Shown: piece by piece, positions 32,614 through 39,979 of the stretch
Position numbering within the stretch: position 1 is the stretch's first letter
How the letters are laid out: every line of letters starts with the position of its first letter
Assembly: GCA_021814005.1 (NCBI GenBank)
Contig: JAKAJC010000009.1
Location: forward strand, 1 to 44,432
Direction: 5' to 3'
Length of the DNA stretch: 44,432 bases
DNA from: Microcaldota archaeon
GTDB lineage: Archaea > Micrarchaeota > Micrarchaeia > Anstonellales > Anstonellaceae
Translations under genes and position numbers: made by a program
The notes under the pieces: model-generated
Told to the model about the DNA's origin: nothing
Databases searched by the model: none
The model's input: the letters and a program-made list of their open reading frames with translations, nothing else

Positions 32614-32712
32614 ATGACCAACCGGAACAAACTCGGGCAAATCGTGCAATGGCTGAAAACAGCCAGTGTGAGTGAGTTCCGATACCCAGAGCATCTCGCC
32701 GAATATCAGTAA
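32614..32712 (+). CDS. Possible 32-residue leader peptide
   Basis: A short frame beginning MTNRNKLGQIVQW and ending EHLAEYQ, with both a TATA-like box and a GGGAG ribosome binding site at proper distances. The composition (several Gln, Lys, Glu; one Trp) is protein-like, with no membrane segment. Its stop codon abuts a 15-nt palindrome, and a second hairpin follows before the GXGXG gene, so it may be a regulatory upstream ORF in that gene's leader or a small independent protein. I know no homologue. Confidence 0.45.
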   Translation: MTNRNKLGQIVQWLKTASVSEFRYPEHLAEYQ

Positions 32713-32779
32713 AGCGGGCCGCTTTTGGGTCCATCAATTGTGTGGTCTTAGCAGCAGGAGAGGCGGCATGGCAGCCGCC
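32711..32779 (+). promoter_or_regulatory. Two hairpins in the leader of the GXGXG gene
   Basis: Hairpin A: aaagcgg / ccgcttt with one central base (32711-32725), followed by TT, overlapping the leader ORF stop. Hairpin B: ggcggc / gccgcc with a 6-base loop (32762-32779). The remaining bases to 32836 show GC-rich repeats (gcgcaaagcgcgc) and a GAGGG ribosome binding site, but no gene. Confidence 0.5.
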
Positions 32780-32836
32780 CAATAAACCGGCGCAAAGCGC
32801 GCAATCGCGATACACATAAATGAACAGAGGGATAAC

Positions 32837-33607
32837 ATGACAACGCACAGCCATCCGAAGTTTCGGGAAGAGAAGCCGGCCGACGGCCTTCATGCCGTCT
32901 TCGCCTCGCTGCTCGCGCAGGAAGGAATCGGCGAGCCGGAGGAGTTTTATGCAAAGGCCTGCGGCTCGGTAGGAGCGACCAAAGCCGAGCCGAAGGATGT
33001 CATGGCGTTTTCAGGCGGGCTGCGGCAGTACCGCAGCAAACCGGACGCAGGCTGGAAGGCGGGCCTTTTCATCAGCGCGCTCATCAACAGCAGCGACCAC
33101 CAGCATTTCGTGCTGGCTGCGACCGGGGCCGGACAGCCGATGGATTACATCGGATTCAGAAATGAGAAAAATCTGGTAATCATCGGCCATGCCGGAAGCC
33201 GCCTTGGCTGGGAAATGAAAAACGGCTCGATTTATGTTGACGGCAACGCCGGCAACGAGGCCGGCGGCAAGATGGCCGACGGCAAAATCTGGGTGCAGGG
33301 GGACGCCGGCGAGAGGGCCGGAATCGGCATGCGCGGCGGAATGCTGCACATCAAGGGCAAGCACGGCAAGGAAGCGGGCCACGCGCGGCAGGGCGGAACC
33401 ATTGTGGTCGGCGCTGAACAGAACTCCAAGCCACTGCCCGCAAGCGCGGTGATGGACACGATTGAGGAAATGACGGCTCCGGCCCGCAACTCGCGGACGC
33501 AGGGCGCCGCGCACTCCCATTCTGACGCCGCCCCGCAGCCGGCCATGATGCCGCTTGGCGAAAACATTTACATGGAGGCAAGCATAAAGGCCCTCAAAGA
33601 ACACTAA
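32837..33607 (+). CDS. GXGXG-motif (glutamate synthase C-terminal-like) beta-helix protein
   Basis: 256 residues. Residues ~115-190 hold repeated Gly-rich turns, VDGNAGNEAGGKMADGKIWVQGDAGERAGIGMRGG and KGKHGKEAGHARQGGTIVVG, the right-handed beta-helix motif shared by the third domain of glutamate synthase large subunit and formylmethanofuran dehydrogenase subunit C. As a stand-alone protein its reaction is unknown; archaeal genomes often carry single GXGXG proteins near split glutamate synthases, but none is seen here. The flanks (N-terminal ~110 residues, His/Ala-rich tail) are unrecognised. GAGGG precedes the ATG. T-rich sequence follows the stop. Confidence 0.85.
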   Translation: MTTHSHPKFREEKPADGLHAVFASLLAQEGIGEPEEFYAKACGSVGATKAEPKDVMAFSGGLRQYRSKPDAGWKAGLFISALINSSDHQHFVLAATGAGQPMDYIGFRNEKNLVIIGHAGSRLGWEMKNGSIYVDGNAGNEAGGKMADGKIWVQGDAGERAGIGMRGGMLHIKGKHGKEAGHARQGGTIVVGAEQNSKPLPASAVMDTIEEMTAPARNSRTQGAAHSHSDAAPQPAMMPLGENIYMEASIKALKEH

Positions 33608-33609
33608 GC

Positions 33610-33642
33610 TGTTTTGTTTTTCTTTATTTTTTTGTTTATTGC
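33610..33642 (+). terminator. T-rich terminator after the GXGXG gene
   Basis: Immediately after the stop, tgttttgtttttc and tatttttttg provide several T runs, separating this unit from the AttH/CrtC-like pair. Confidence 0.55.
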
Positions 33643-33719
33643 ATTCCGTTCTTTTTCTTATCACACTCCAATCCGCCCCATCCGACGCCTTTTAATATCT
33701 CGCCGAGGTGGATTTCGCG

Positions 33720-34856
33720 ATGGACAAGACGAAAAACCCGAGAGCGGGCAGTGATGCGGAACGCGTTTCGGCAATTTTCAAACCTCCGGCAAAGCCGCTG
33801 GCCCGCGGAGCGTGGCTGTGGTGGTTCTGGCTGTTCTTTATCCATGACGAAAACACCAAAAAATCTGGCAAATGCCGCCAAATCATGATATTGTGGTCTG
33901 TCAAAAACGACGCCGACATTGTCTGCAACGGCATGCGCATAAAAAGCAGCAAAATCACGCCGGCCGGCAAAAATTATGCATTGGACGGGGCGGCGGCCGC
34001 ATGGTATTATGACGGCAAGCGGATGCGCGAGGGCGCGCAATTTGTGCTGGAAAAATCAAAGATGATTTTGCGGCCTGAGGCGATGGAGCTTGAAGCGCCC
34101 GGAGGAACTCCCAGCTCATTTTCGCTTGTGAATGGAGATTATGTCACAAAAATCAGGGCAGACGACATTGAATTCGAGCTGCGCGCAAAAAAGACAGACC
34201 CGCATCCGGCAGTCGGCCCCACCTACGGGCACACGCCGCTTATGGGCTCGATGGAAATCGAGGGCACGCGGCTGGAAATTCTGGAATTGAGCGGCTGGGA
34301 GAAAAAAACCAATGGAAACAGAACCAGAATACAAGGCACCGCATATTTCCAGAAAATCCTTCTTGCCGCCCCGCCGCCGCAGTGGTATTGGGGGCTTTAT
34401 CATTTTGATGACGGCAGTTTTGCCACCTACATGCTTGCCTATGCCGGCCGCGCGGCGCTGGCCCACAACCTGCTGGGCGCGCCCGAGCTGCGCTCGCCGA
34501 CTTTGAGCATAAAGCAGGACATTCTGGTTTATCACGCCCCGAGCGGGCAGGTGTATGAGGGCAGCCGGCTTGCGCTCAAGCCGAGCCGGTCGGCAGTGAA
34601 AGAGTGCTGGAAGCATGTTTTTGCTGGCGGCGGCAAAGATTTCGAGGTAAAGGGCGAGGCGGAAGGCTATGCGCACGCCTGCTGGACATTTTCAAAAAAC
34701 ATCGGCAACCTGCCGCTGCGCTCGACATTCAAATACAACGAATATCCGGCCGTGATGAAAAGGCTTGAAATTGTCCCGCTTGGCAAAGGCAGAAAAACCA
34801 TCGTGCTTCAGAACGGCGTAGGCAATATGGAGAATTCGTGGGGATTTTTGATTTAG
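33720..34856 (+). CDS. AttH/CrtC-like (lipocalin-type) protein, copy 1
   Basis: 378 residues. The middle and C-terminal parts resemble the double lipocalin-like fold of AttH/carotenoid 1,2-hydratase proteins: LMGSMEIEGTRLEILELSG, GTAYFQKILLAAPPPQWYWGLYHFDDGSFATYML and the closing RSTFKYNEYPAVMKRLE...SWGFLI. Enzyme activity is unknown. The N-terminal ~65 residues include a Trp/Phe-rich segment that may associate with a membrane. The chosen ATG has ttttaata centred ~27 nt upstream; a GTG at 33708 is possible. It is followed after 9 bp by a paralog, so the two probably arose by tandem duplication and act together. Confidence 0.55.
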   Translation: MDKTKNPRAGSDAERVSAIFKPPAKPLARGAWLWWFWLFFIHDENTKKSGKCRQIMILWSVKNDADIVCNGMRIKSSKITPAGKNYALDGAAAAWYYDGKRMREGAQFVLEKSKMILRPEAMELEAPGGTPSSFSLVNGDYVTKIRADDIEFELRAKKTDPHPAVGPTYGHTPLMGSMEIEGTRLEILELSGWEKKTNGNRTRIQGTAYFQKILLAAPPPQWYWGLYHFDDGSFATYMLAYAGRAALAHNLLGAPELRSPTLSIKQDILVYHAPSGQVYEGSRLALKPSRSAVKECWKHVFAGGGKDFEVKGEAEGYAHACWTFSKNIGNLPLRSTFKYNEYPAVMKRLEIVPLGKGRKTIVLQNGVGNMENSWGFLI

Positions 34857-34865
34857 GGGAAAAAC

Positions 34866-36017
34866 ATGATAACACGAAAAAACTTTTTGCAGATTGCGTG
34901 GGACAAATTCGAGCCCACCGACAAGACGCGGCAGGCCATCTCGCGCATACACGCCATAGGCAGGCTGTTCAAGACAAAGCATTATGCAGACCCCGACGAG
35001 CTGTTTTTCACATTCGAAGATTTGCCAGTGATGGGCAAGGAGTACTGGTTTCTTTACTTTCTTGCGCCCGGCTCGAAAAAGCAGGCCGTGCTCACCTTCG
35101 GCCGCGCCGAAGAGGCTGTGAAGGTAAACAGGACCGATGTGAGCAAAGCCGCGGAAGATGAAAACGAGGGCAGAATGAACAAAGAAGGCTCAGCCCCGCA
35201 AACCTCTCTCCCTTGCGCCGCAGTGTGCTGGATGCATGACACGAAAAAGAAAGTTTTGATAGATTCGCACGCGCAGGTAAGTCTTGAGAGGGAAGGAAAA
35301 GGCGGGAGAGAGGGAAAAGGCCGAAAAAGCAACCGGCTCGTTGCCTCAAGCGGCCAAAAGCACAGGGTGGAAGTTGAGGGCAAATACCCGAATTATTACG
35401 TGCGGCTTATTGACGACGGCAAAACGATTTTCTCGGCGCGCGCGCACCCGCCAAAGAAGGGCAGGCCGTATGAAATAGTCGATTTGCTGCGCACGCCGCT
35501 GGTCAGCCGCTTCGGGGCCGTGATGGTGAACTACTATTTCGAATTTGAAGGCAAAATGAACAACAAGCCGCTGGCGGGCAGGGCATATCTGCAGAAAGTG
35601 GTGGCAGTCATGCCTCTGGCTCCCTGGAACTGGGTGCGGCTCGAATTCGCGGGCGGCGCCACATTCGATTTCTTCTCGGCCAAGCCGCTGGGCACCGGAA
35701 GAAAGGAAATTCATTTTGCAAGCAACGATTATCTAGAAATAGGGGGAAGAAAATTCAAGACAGGAAAACTGACTTTGTCGAGCTGGCTGAACGGCGACAA
35801 GCGCCGCTGGCTGCTCACCGGCAAGGACTTCTATCTTTCTATGGAGAGCTTTGCCCTGCAGCCGTTTGTCATGAAACAGAAGATGACTTTCCGCTATGAC
35901 GAATATCTGGTGCTTGTGCGCGACTTTGTGATGAAAGCCGAAGGAAAGACTTACACGCTGTCGGATTTAGGGGCTGCAAGCGGCATTGTGGAAGAGGCCA
36001 GCGGGTATTTGATTTGA
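34866..36017 (+). CDS. AttH/CrtC-like (lipocalin-type) protein, copy 2
   Basis: 383 residues, diverged paralog of the preceding protein. Shared features: GRAYLQKVVAVMPLAPWNWVRLEFAGGATFDFFS aligns with the Trp-rich strand of copy 1, and MTFRYDEYLVLVRDFV...EEASGYLI aligns with its closing strands. The N-terminus differs, with an extra Lys/Glu/Gly-rich low-complexity loop (~135-155, EREGKGGREGKGRKS). No signal peptide is visible. GGGG six bases before the ATG suggests efficient translation from the shared mRNA. The ligand or substrate is unknown. Confidence 0.55.
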   Translation: MITRKNFLQIAWDKFEPTDKTRQAISRIHAIGRLFKTKHYADPDELFFTFEDLPVMGKEYWFLYFLAPGSKKQAVLTFGRAEEAVKVNRTDVSKAAEDENEGRMNKEGSAPQTSLPCAAVCWMHDTKKKVLIDSHAQVSLEREGKGGREGKGRKSNRLVASSGQKHRVEVEGKYPNYYVRLIDDGKTIFSARAHPPKKGRPYEIVDLLRTPLVSRFGAVMVNYYFEFEGKMNNKPLAGRAYLQKVVAVMPLAPWNWVRLEFAGGATFDFFSAKPLGTGRKEIHFASNDYLEIGGRKFKTGKLTLSSWLNGDKRRWLLTGKDFYLSMESFALQPFVMKQKMTFRYDEYLVLVRDFVMKAEGKTYTLSDLGAASGIVEEASGYLI

Positions 36018-36121
36018 AAAGTGCTGCTTTTGCTCAGTCGTGTGAAAGTGCCAAACAGGCGAGATTATAATGTTAGATGTATGAAATTATATTCCTGCAT
36101 CAAAACTGGCGGGTGATTAGT

Positions 36122-36601
36122 GTGATTGGACCAAAACACGCGTTTATGGCAATTTGCATCTTAGCCCTGGCTTTTGTTGGTTTCATGGTGTTCAACCAGA
36201 ACCATGTCTCGGCCACAGCGCTGGGCAGCGGCGCATCCGCAGGCTGCGAGGCTGGGAGATGCCCGCTTCCGGCAACCGGTTCCCTGTCGGGCGGCTTGGG
36301 CAATGACGCGAATGCGGCGGCTCCTGCCGCCGGCTTGCAGGTCGTGTCGGTGCGGGCCCAGAGCTCTGGAGGATATGACCATCCGGCCGTGTCGGTCAAA
36401 GCTGGCCAGCCTGTGCGGTTCGATTTCTCTGCCGACCCGGGCAGCGGCTGCGGAGCGCAGATAATAATTGACGGCGTCGGAGTGAACCTGATATCGCGCA
36501 ACGGCGCGACAGTGTCAGCCACCTTCACGCCGCCAGCACCGGGGCAGTACCCCTACCACTGCGGAATGAACATGTTCCGCGGCGTGCTCACCGCAACGTA
36601 G
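36122..36601 (+). CDS. Membrane-anchored cupredoxin-like protein
   Basis: 159 residues from a GTG preceded by GGTGA. An N-terminal hydrophobic helix (HAFMAICILALAFVGFMVF) acts as signal or anchor; a Gly/Ala/Pro linker with one CEAGRC pair follows; the C-terminal ~90 residues form a cupredoxin domain with strands VSVKAGQPVRFDFSAD, GCGAQIIIDG and the metal loop YPYHCGMNMFRG, giving Cys, His and Met copper ligands as in EfeO/nitrosocyanin-like small cupredoxins. A longer frame from 36077 is possible. It stands before the CPxC membrane protein and the CopB-like ATPase, suggesting extracellular copper binding in the same system. Confidence 0.8.
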   Translation: MIGPKHAFMAICILALAFVGFMVFNQNHVSATALGSGASAGCEAGRCPLPATGSLSGGLGNDANAAAPAAGLQVVSVRAQSSGGYDHPAVSVKAGQPVRFDFSADPGSGCGAQIIIDGVGVNLISRNGATVSATFTPPAPGQYPYHCGMNMFRGVLTAT

Positions 36602-36628
36602 AGGATTTTCAGGATTAAGGAGGATTTT

Positions 36629-37111
36629 GTGATTAAGACATGGAAGCGCGGGCTTGAGCAGGTATTTTCCAAAAACGGGTATTTGCTCCTGCTCGCCATT
36701 TTGCTCGTGATTCTGGTACCCGCTTACCTTGCGCTGACCAACGTGCTGCTGCTCAACCCCCTTGGCGTCAATCCCAGCGCTGAGGCGGGCGGAACGGCTC
36801 TGTCGGCCCTGCTGGGCGTTCTCGCGGCTCTCGGCCTCACGGTCGCAGTATTTCAGGTGCGGGAGATGGGGGCATTGACGACCGGCGCCAAAACCGGTTT
36901 TGGCGGAAGCATTATCGGGCTGTTCGGCAGCGCCTGCCCCATCTGCCAGCCGGTCTGGCTTTTCTGGTTTGGCTTGGGAAGCGCGGGCGCATTTCTTTCC
37001 GACTATGGAATATATCTGCTCATGGCGAGCGTGCTCATTGTCTTGTTCTCGTTGCATTTGGGCCTGCAGTCAGTTGCGCACGGATGCCCCTGCCGGGTGA
37101 AAAAGCGATAA
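36629..37111 (+). CDS. Four-helix membrane protein with a CPxC motif
   Basis: 160 residues, family not firmly recognised. Four hydrophobic helices (~18-40, ~57-78, ~90-115, ~122-145) and the motif GSACPICQPVW in the third, plus a CPC near the basic C-terminus (HGCPCRVKKR). The GTG start follows a strong AAGGAGG five bases upstream. Cys pairs inside a helix suggest metal or thiol chemistry, as in membrane parts of metal-transport or disulfide-exchange systems. It is 27 bp after the cupredoxin and before the CopB-like ATPase; I infer a role in copper handling, not more. Confidence 0.65.
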   Translation: MIKTWKRGLEQVFSKNGYLLLLAILLVILVPAYLALTNVLLLNPLGVNPSAEAGGTALSALLGVLAALGLTVAVFQVREMGALTTGAKTGFGGSIIGLFGSACPICQPVWLFWFGLGSAGAFLSDYGIYLLMASVLIVLFSLHLGLQSVAHGCPCRVKKR

Positions 37112-37194
37112 TAATGAAAAAATAGAAACCGCCCATACGGGTGACCGTCTCCTTTTTGACGCTTGTGCTGCCAGTGGTTTAGAGGAAGGGGTGT

Positions 37195-37314
37195 ATGATT
37201 ATGCAAAAATATCAATGTCCGAAATGCAGGATGATTTACGATAAGCCCGGAAGATGCGAAATGGACGGAACAAAGCTGGTGCGGGCGGAGAGCGAAAAGC
37301 CGGCCACGGGCTGA
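37195..37314 (+). CDS. 39-residue Cys4 metal-binding peptide
   Basis: A small frame reading MIMQKYQCPKCRMIYDKPGRCEMDGTKL and ending KPATG. It matches the heavy-metal-binding zinc-ribbon-like domain often fused to copper ATPases (CPKC...YDKPGRC). A GGAAGGGG lies just before the ATG. About 80 bases of this ORF are nearly identical to the first codons of the CopB-like ATPase 143 bp further on, so this is a recent duplicate of that module. It may be a free small metallochaperone or simply a duplicated remnant; the intact Cys residues and SD favour expression. Confidence 0.6.
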   Translation: MIMQKYQCPKCRMIYDKPGRCEMDGTKLVRAESEKPATG

Positions 37315-37425
37315 AGAGAATTGATGACCGCGGGTGCTTGCACATGGAAAAATATCAATGTCCGAAATGCGGGATGATTTACGATAAGCCCGGAAGATGC
37401 GAAATGGACGGGACTGCGCTCGTGA
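37201..37425 (+). repeat. 80-bp tandem duplication of the metal-binding module
   Basis: Copy 1 begins at 37201 (atgcaaaaatatcaatgtcc) and copy 2 at 37344 (atggaaaaatatcaatgtcc). They match base for base over long runs, with a few changes, for about 80 bases, up to the codons for EMDGT, then diverge. Confidence 0.85.
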
Positions 37426-39542
37426 AGATGGGAAGCGGCACTGCTCCACATGCCGGGCACGGGCGCTCCATGAAACCTCTTGAGGGGCTTTCTTTCTGGG
37501 AGAAATTCAGGATGAGCATGAGCATGACCATGGGGATGGACCACACCGGCATGGCCGGCCGCGAGATGGCCAAGCTCATGGAAGAGGACATCCGCACCAA
37601 ATTCTTTGTGTCCCTTATCCTGACGATTCCGGTGGTTATCTATTCCCCGCTGGGCCAGACGCTGGGCCTGAAACTTCCTTCCCCAATTCCAATCCCGTGG
37701 CTGCTATTCATTCTCTCCACGCCCGTATTCCTGTATTGCGGCTGGTTATTCATCTACTCCGCTTACATCTCCTTGCGCGAGCGCAAGCTCAACATGGCGG
37801 TTCTGATTGCTGTCGGCATCACCGCCGCATACGGCTTTAGCCTGCTGCTCACGCTGCTTGGAAGCGCGGACTCTTTCTACGATGCGGCCGTGATGCTGAT
37901 TACCTTCGTGCTGTTCGGGCACTGGATGGAGATGAAATCCCGGCGCGGAACCACAGACGCGCTCCAGGCCCTCTTCAACCTCGTACCCCCGCAGGCGAGA
38001 CTTATCCGCAACGGGAGGGAGGTTCTCGTGCCGACCAGCGAGGTCAAACTGGGAGACATCCTCCTGCTAAAGCCCGGCGACAAGATTCCGGTGGATGGCA
38101 TCATCATAAGTGGCGAGACGCTCATCGACGAGTCCATGGTGACGGGCGAATCCATTCCTGTCCAAAAAAAGCGCGGCGACAAGGTGGTTGGAGGCTCCAT
38201 CAACCAGAGCGGCTCGGTCCGGTTCAAGGCGATCTGGGTTGGGCAGGACACCGTGCTGGCCCAAATCGTGCGCATGGTGGAAGTCGCGCAAACCTCCAAG
38301 GCGCCCGGCCAGCGGCTGGCGGACAAGTTTGCGGGTTATCTGGTTATCGTTGCGGTGGGAAGCGGTCTTGTTACATTCGTGGCATGGTATTTCTTCGCAG
38401 GAGAGCCGCTCATGATGGCGCTCACATTCGCGATATCGGCCGTGGTCATCGCATGCCCCGACGCGCTCGGACTGGCCACGCCCACGGCCGTGGCGGTTGG
38501 AACGGGATTGGGCGCGAAGCACAACATTCTCATCAAGGACGCAGCCACGCTCGAGCAGGCCTCCAAAATACAGGCGGTGGTCATGGACAAGACAGGCACG
38601 CTCACCGAAGGCCGGCCGCGGGTGACCGACATCCTTCCGGCAAAAGGCTTTGGCATAGATGAGGTGCTGGCGCTGGAAGCGGCAGTTGAAGCCAATTCAA
38701 CGCACCCCCTGAGCCGGGCGGTGCTCGAAGAGGCCAAGAAAAGGGGCATCCAGATTACGGCGAAGGTTTCGAAATTCTCCAATATCGCGGGGCATGGCGT
38801 GGAGGCAACGGTGGGCCGGCGGCATGTGCTGGTCGGAACCCCCAAGCTCATGAAAGACCGGCGCGTGGACATCGCGCCGATGGGCAGTGAAATCGAGCGG
38901 CTGGTGTCTGAAGGAAAGACCATCATGCTGCTGGCGGTCGATGGCCGCCTCGCGGGCGTCACGGCCGCCGCCGACCAGATAAAACCTACGGCCAGAGCGG
39001 CGGTGGCGCGCATGCAGGAGCTCGGACTGGAAGTGGTTATGATTAGCGGGGACAACGCCAAGACGGCCAATGTGGTTGCGGACAAGCTGGGCATCAAGCG
39101 GGTGTTCGCTCAGGTGCTGCCTGGGGACAAGGCAAAGTACGTGAAGAAACTGCAGGGCGAAGGGAAATTCGTCGCCATGGTGGGGGACGGAGTCAACGAC
39201 GCCCCGGCCCTTGCGCAGGCGGACATCGGCATCGCCATCGGGGCGGGAACCGACGTGGCCATCGAGACTGCGAAAATCGTGCTCATGAAATCCGACCCGG
39301 CCGACATCCTGCGGGCCATCAAGCTCTCCAAGGCCACAGTGCGCAAGATGAAAGAGAACCTTGTCTGGGCATCCGGCTACAACCTGCTGGCCATCCCGGT
39401 GGCCGCCGGCATCCTTTATCCGGGCTATGGCATCGCCCTGCCGCCGGAAATAGCGGCCCTGCTCATGAGCATATCTTCCATCATCGTCGCAACCAACGCC
39501 GTGCTGCTCAAGCGGGCTGAAAAAGAACTAATCAAAATCTAG
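37344..39542 (+). CDS. CopB-like P1B-type copper-translocating ATPase
   Basis: 732-residue metal-pumping ATPase. N-terminus: Cys-rich YQCPKCGMIYDKPGRC module (~2-17), then a His/Met-rich stretch (MSMSMTMGMDHTGMAG) typical of copper-binding N-termini. Membrane helices begin at ~88. The metal-site motif in the membrane is CPD (Cys371) in VIACPDALGLATPTA instead of CPC or CPH. Also present: TGES, DKTGTLTEG with phosphorylated Asp415, HPLSRA and GDGVNDAPALAQADIG. It should use ATP to export copper (Cu+ or Cu2+ not decided). An open frame extends 30 codons upstream; the ATG here is where the module begins and GGTG precedes it. Confidence 0.92.
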   Translation: MEKYQCPKCGMIYDKPGRCEMDGTALVKMGSGTAPHAGHGRSMKPLEGLSFWEKFRMSMSMTMGMDHTGMAGREMAKLMEEDIRTKFFVSLILTIPVVIYSPLGQTLGLKLPSPIPIPWLLFILSTPVFLYCGWLFIYSAYISLRERKLNMAVLIAVGITAAYGFSLLLTLLGSADSFYDAAVMLITFVLFGHWMEMKSRRGTTDALQALFNLVPPQARLIRNGREVLVPTSEVKLGDILLLKPGDKIPVDGIIISGETLIDESMVTGESIPVQKKRGDKVVGGSINQSGSVRFKAIWVGQDTVLAQIVRMVEVAQTSKAPGQRLADKFAGYLVIVAVGSGLVTFVAWYFFAGEPLMMALTFAISAVVIACPDALGLATPTAVAVGTGLGAKHNILIKDAATLEQASKIQAVVMDKTGTLTEGRPRVTDILPAKGFGIDEVLALEAAVEANSTHPLSRAVLEEAKKRGIQITAKVSKFSNIAGHGVEATVGRRHVLVGTPKLMKDRRVDIAPMGSEIERLVSEGKTIMLLAVDGRLAGVTAAADQIKPTARAAVARMQELGLEVVMISGDNAKTANVVADKLGIKRVFAQVLPGDKAKYVKKLQGEGKFVAMVGDGVNDAPALAQADIGIAIGAGTDVAIETAKIVLMKSDPADILRAIKLSKATVRKMKENLVWASGYNLLAIPVAAGILYPGYGIALPPEIAALLMSISSIIVATNAVLLKRAEKELIKI

Positions 39543-39632
39543 GAGGGTTTGGAATTGTAACATGCTTTTAATCCATGCATTTTCAAACCAGTCTGGCATC
39601 GGGCCGCGTGGCGCCTGGCCGGGGAGGGTTGG

Positions 39633-39905
39633 ATGAAGTTCATGCAGAAACTGGAGGGAAAGCTTGCAGTTCTCTTTGCCGGCCTCTCGCTGGCCTGCGG
39701 CGTGCTGGTCTACACTGCCCCTGTCTTGGCCCATCAAATCCTAGAATTGCTGACGCACAGCACATGGTCATTCACAATACGGCCGTTCAGTGCCGTCGAA
39801 TTCCTTGGCGGCGCGCTCGTGTGGGGCATCATCGGGTATGCCGTTGGAGCCCTGCTTTCATACCCCGATCGGACCGGCTCCGACCGAAAAGAAAAGAAAA
39901 ATTAG
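39633..39905 (+). CDS. Small two-helix membrane protein (DUF5676-like)
   Basis: 90 residues with two hydrophobic helices (~12-34 and ~57-77) and a basic tail (DRKEKKN). GGGGAGGG lies four bases before the ATG. Small two-helix proteins of the DUF5676 type are often found beside copper ATPases and cupredoxins, and the pattern ELL...F.GG.LWG...G...G..L is similar; I cannot verify the family. It follows the CopB-like ATPase by 90 bp and converges on the Zn/Cd ATPase. Confidence 0.55.
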   Translation: MKFMQKLEGKLAVLFAGLSLACGVLVYTAPVLAHQILELLTHSTWSFTIRPFSAVEFLGGALVWGIIGYAVGALLSYPDRTGSDRKEKKN

Positions 39906-39979
39906 CGATACTCGCTATTTAATGGCTATTTTCGGCCTTTTCTGATGGCGCAATTGCAGACCCTCAAATCAGCCAAAAT

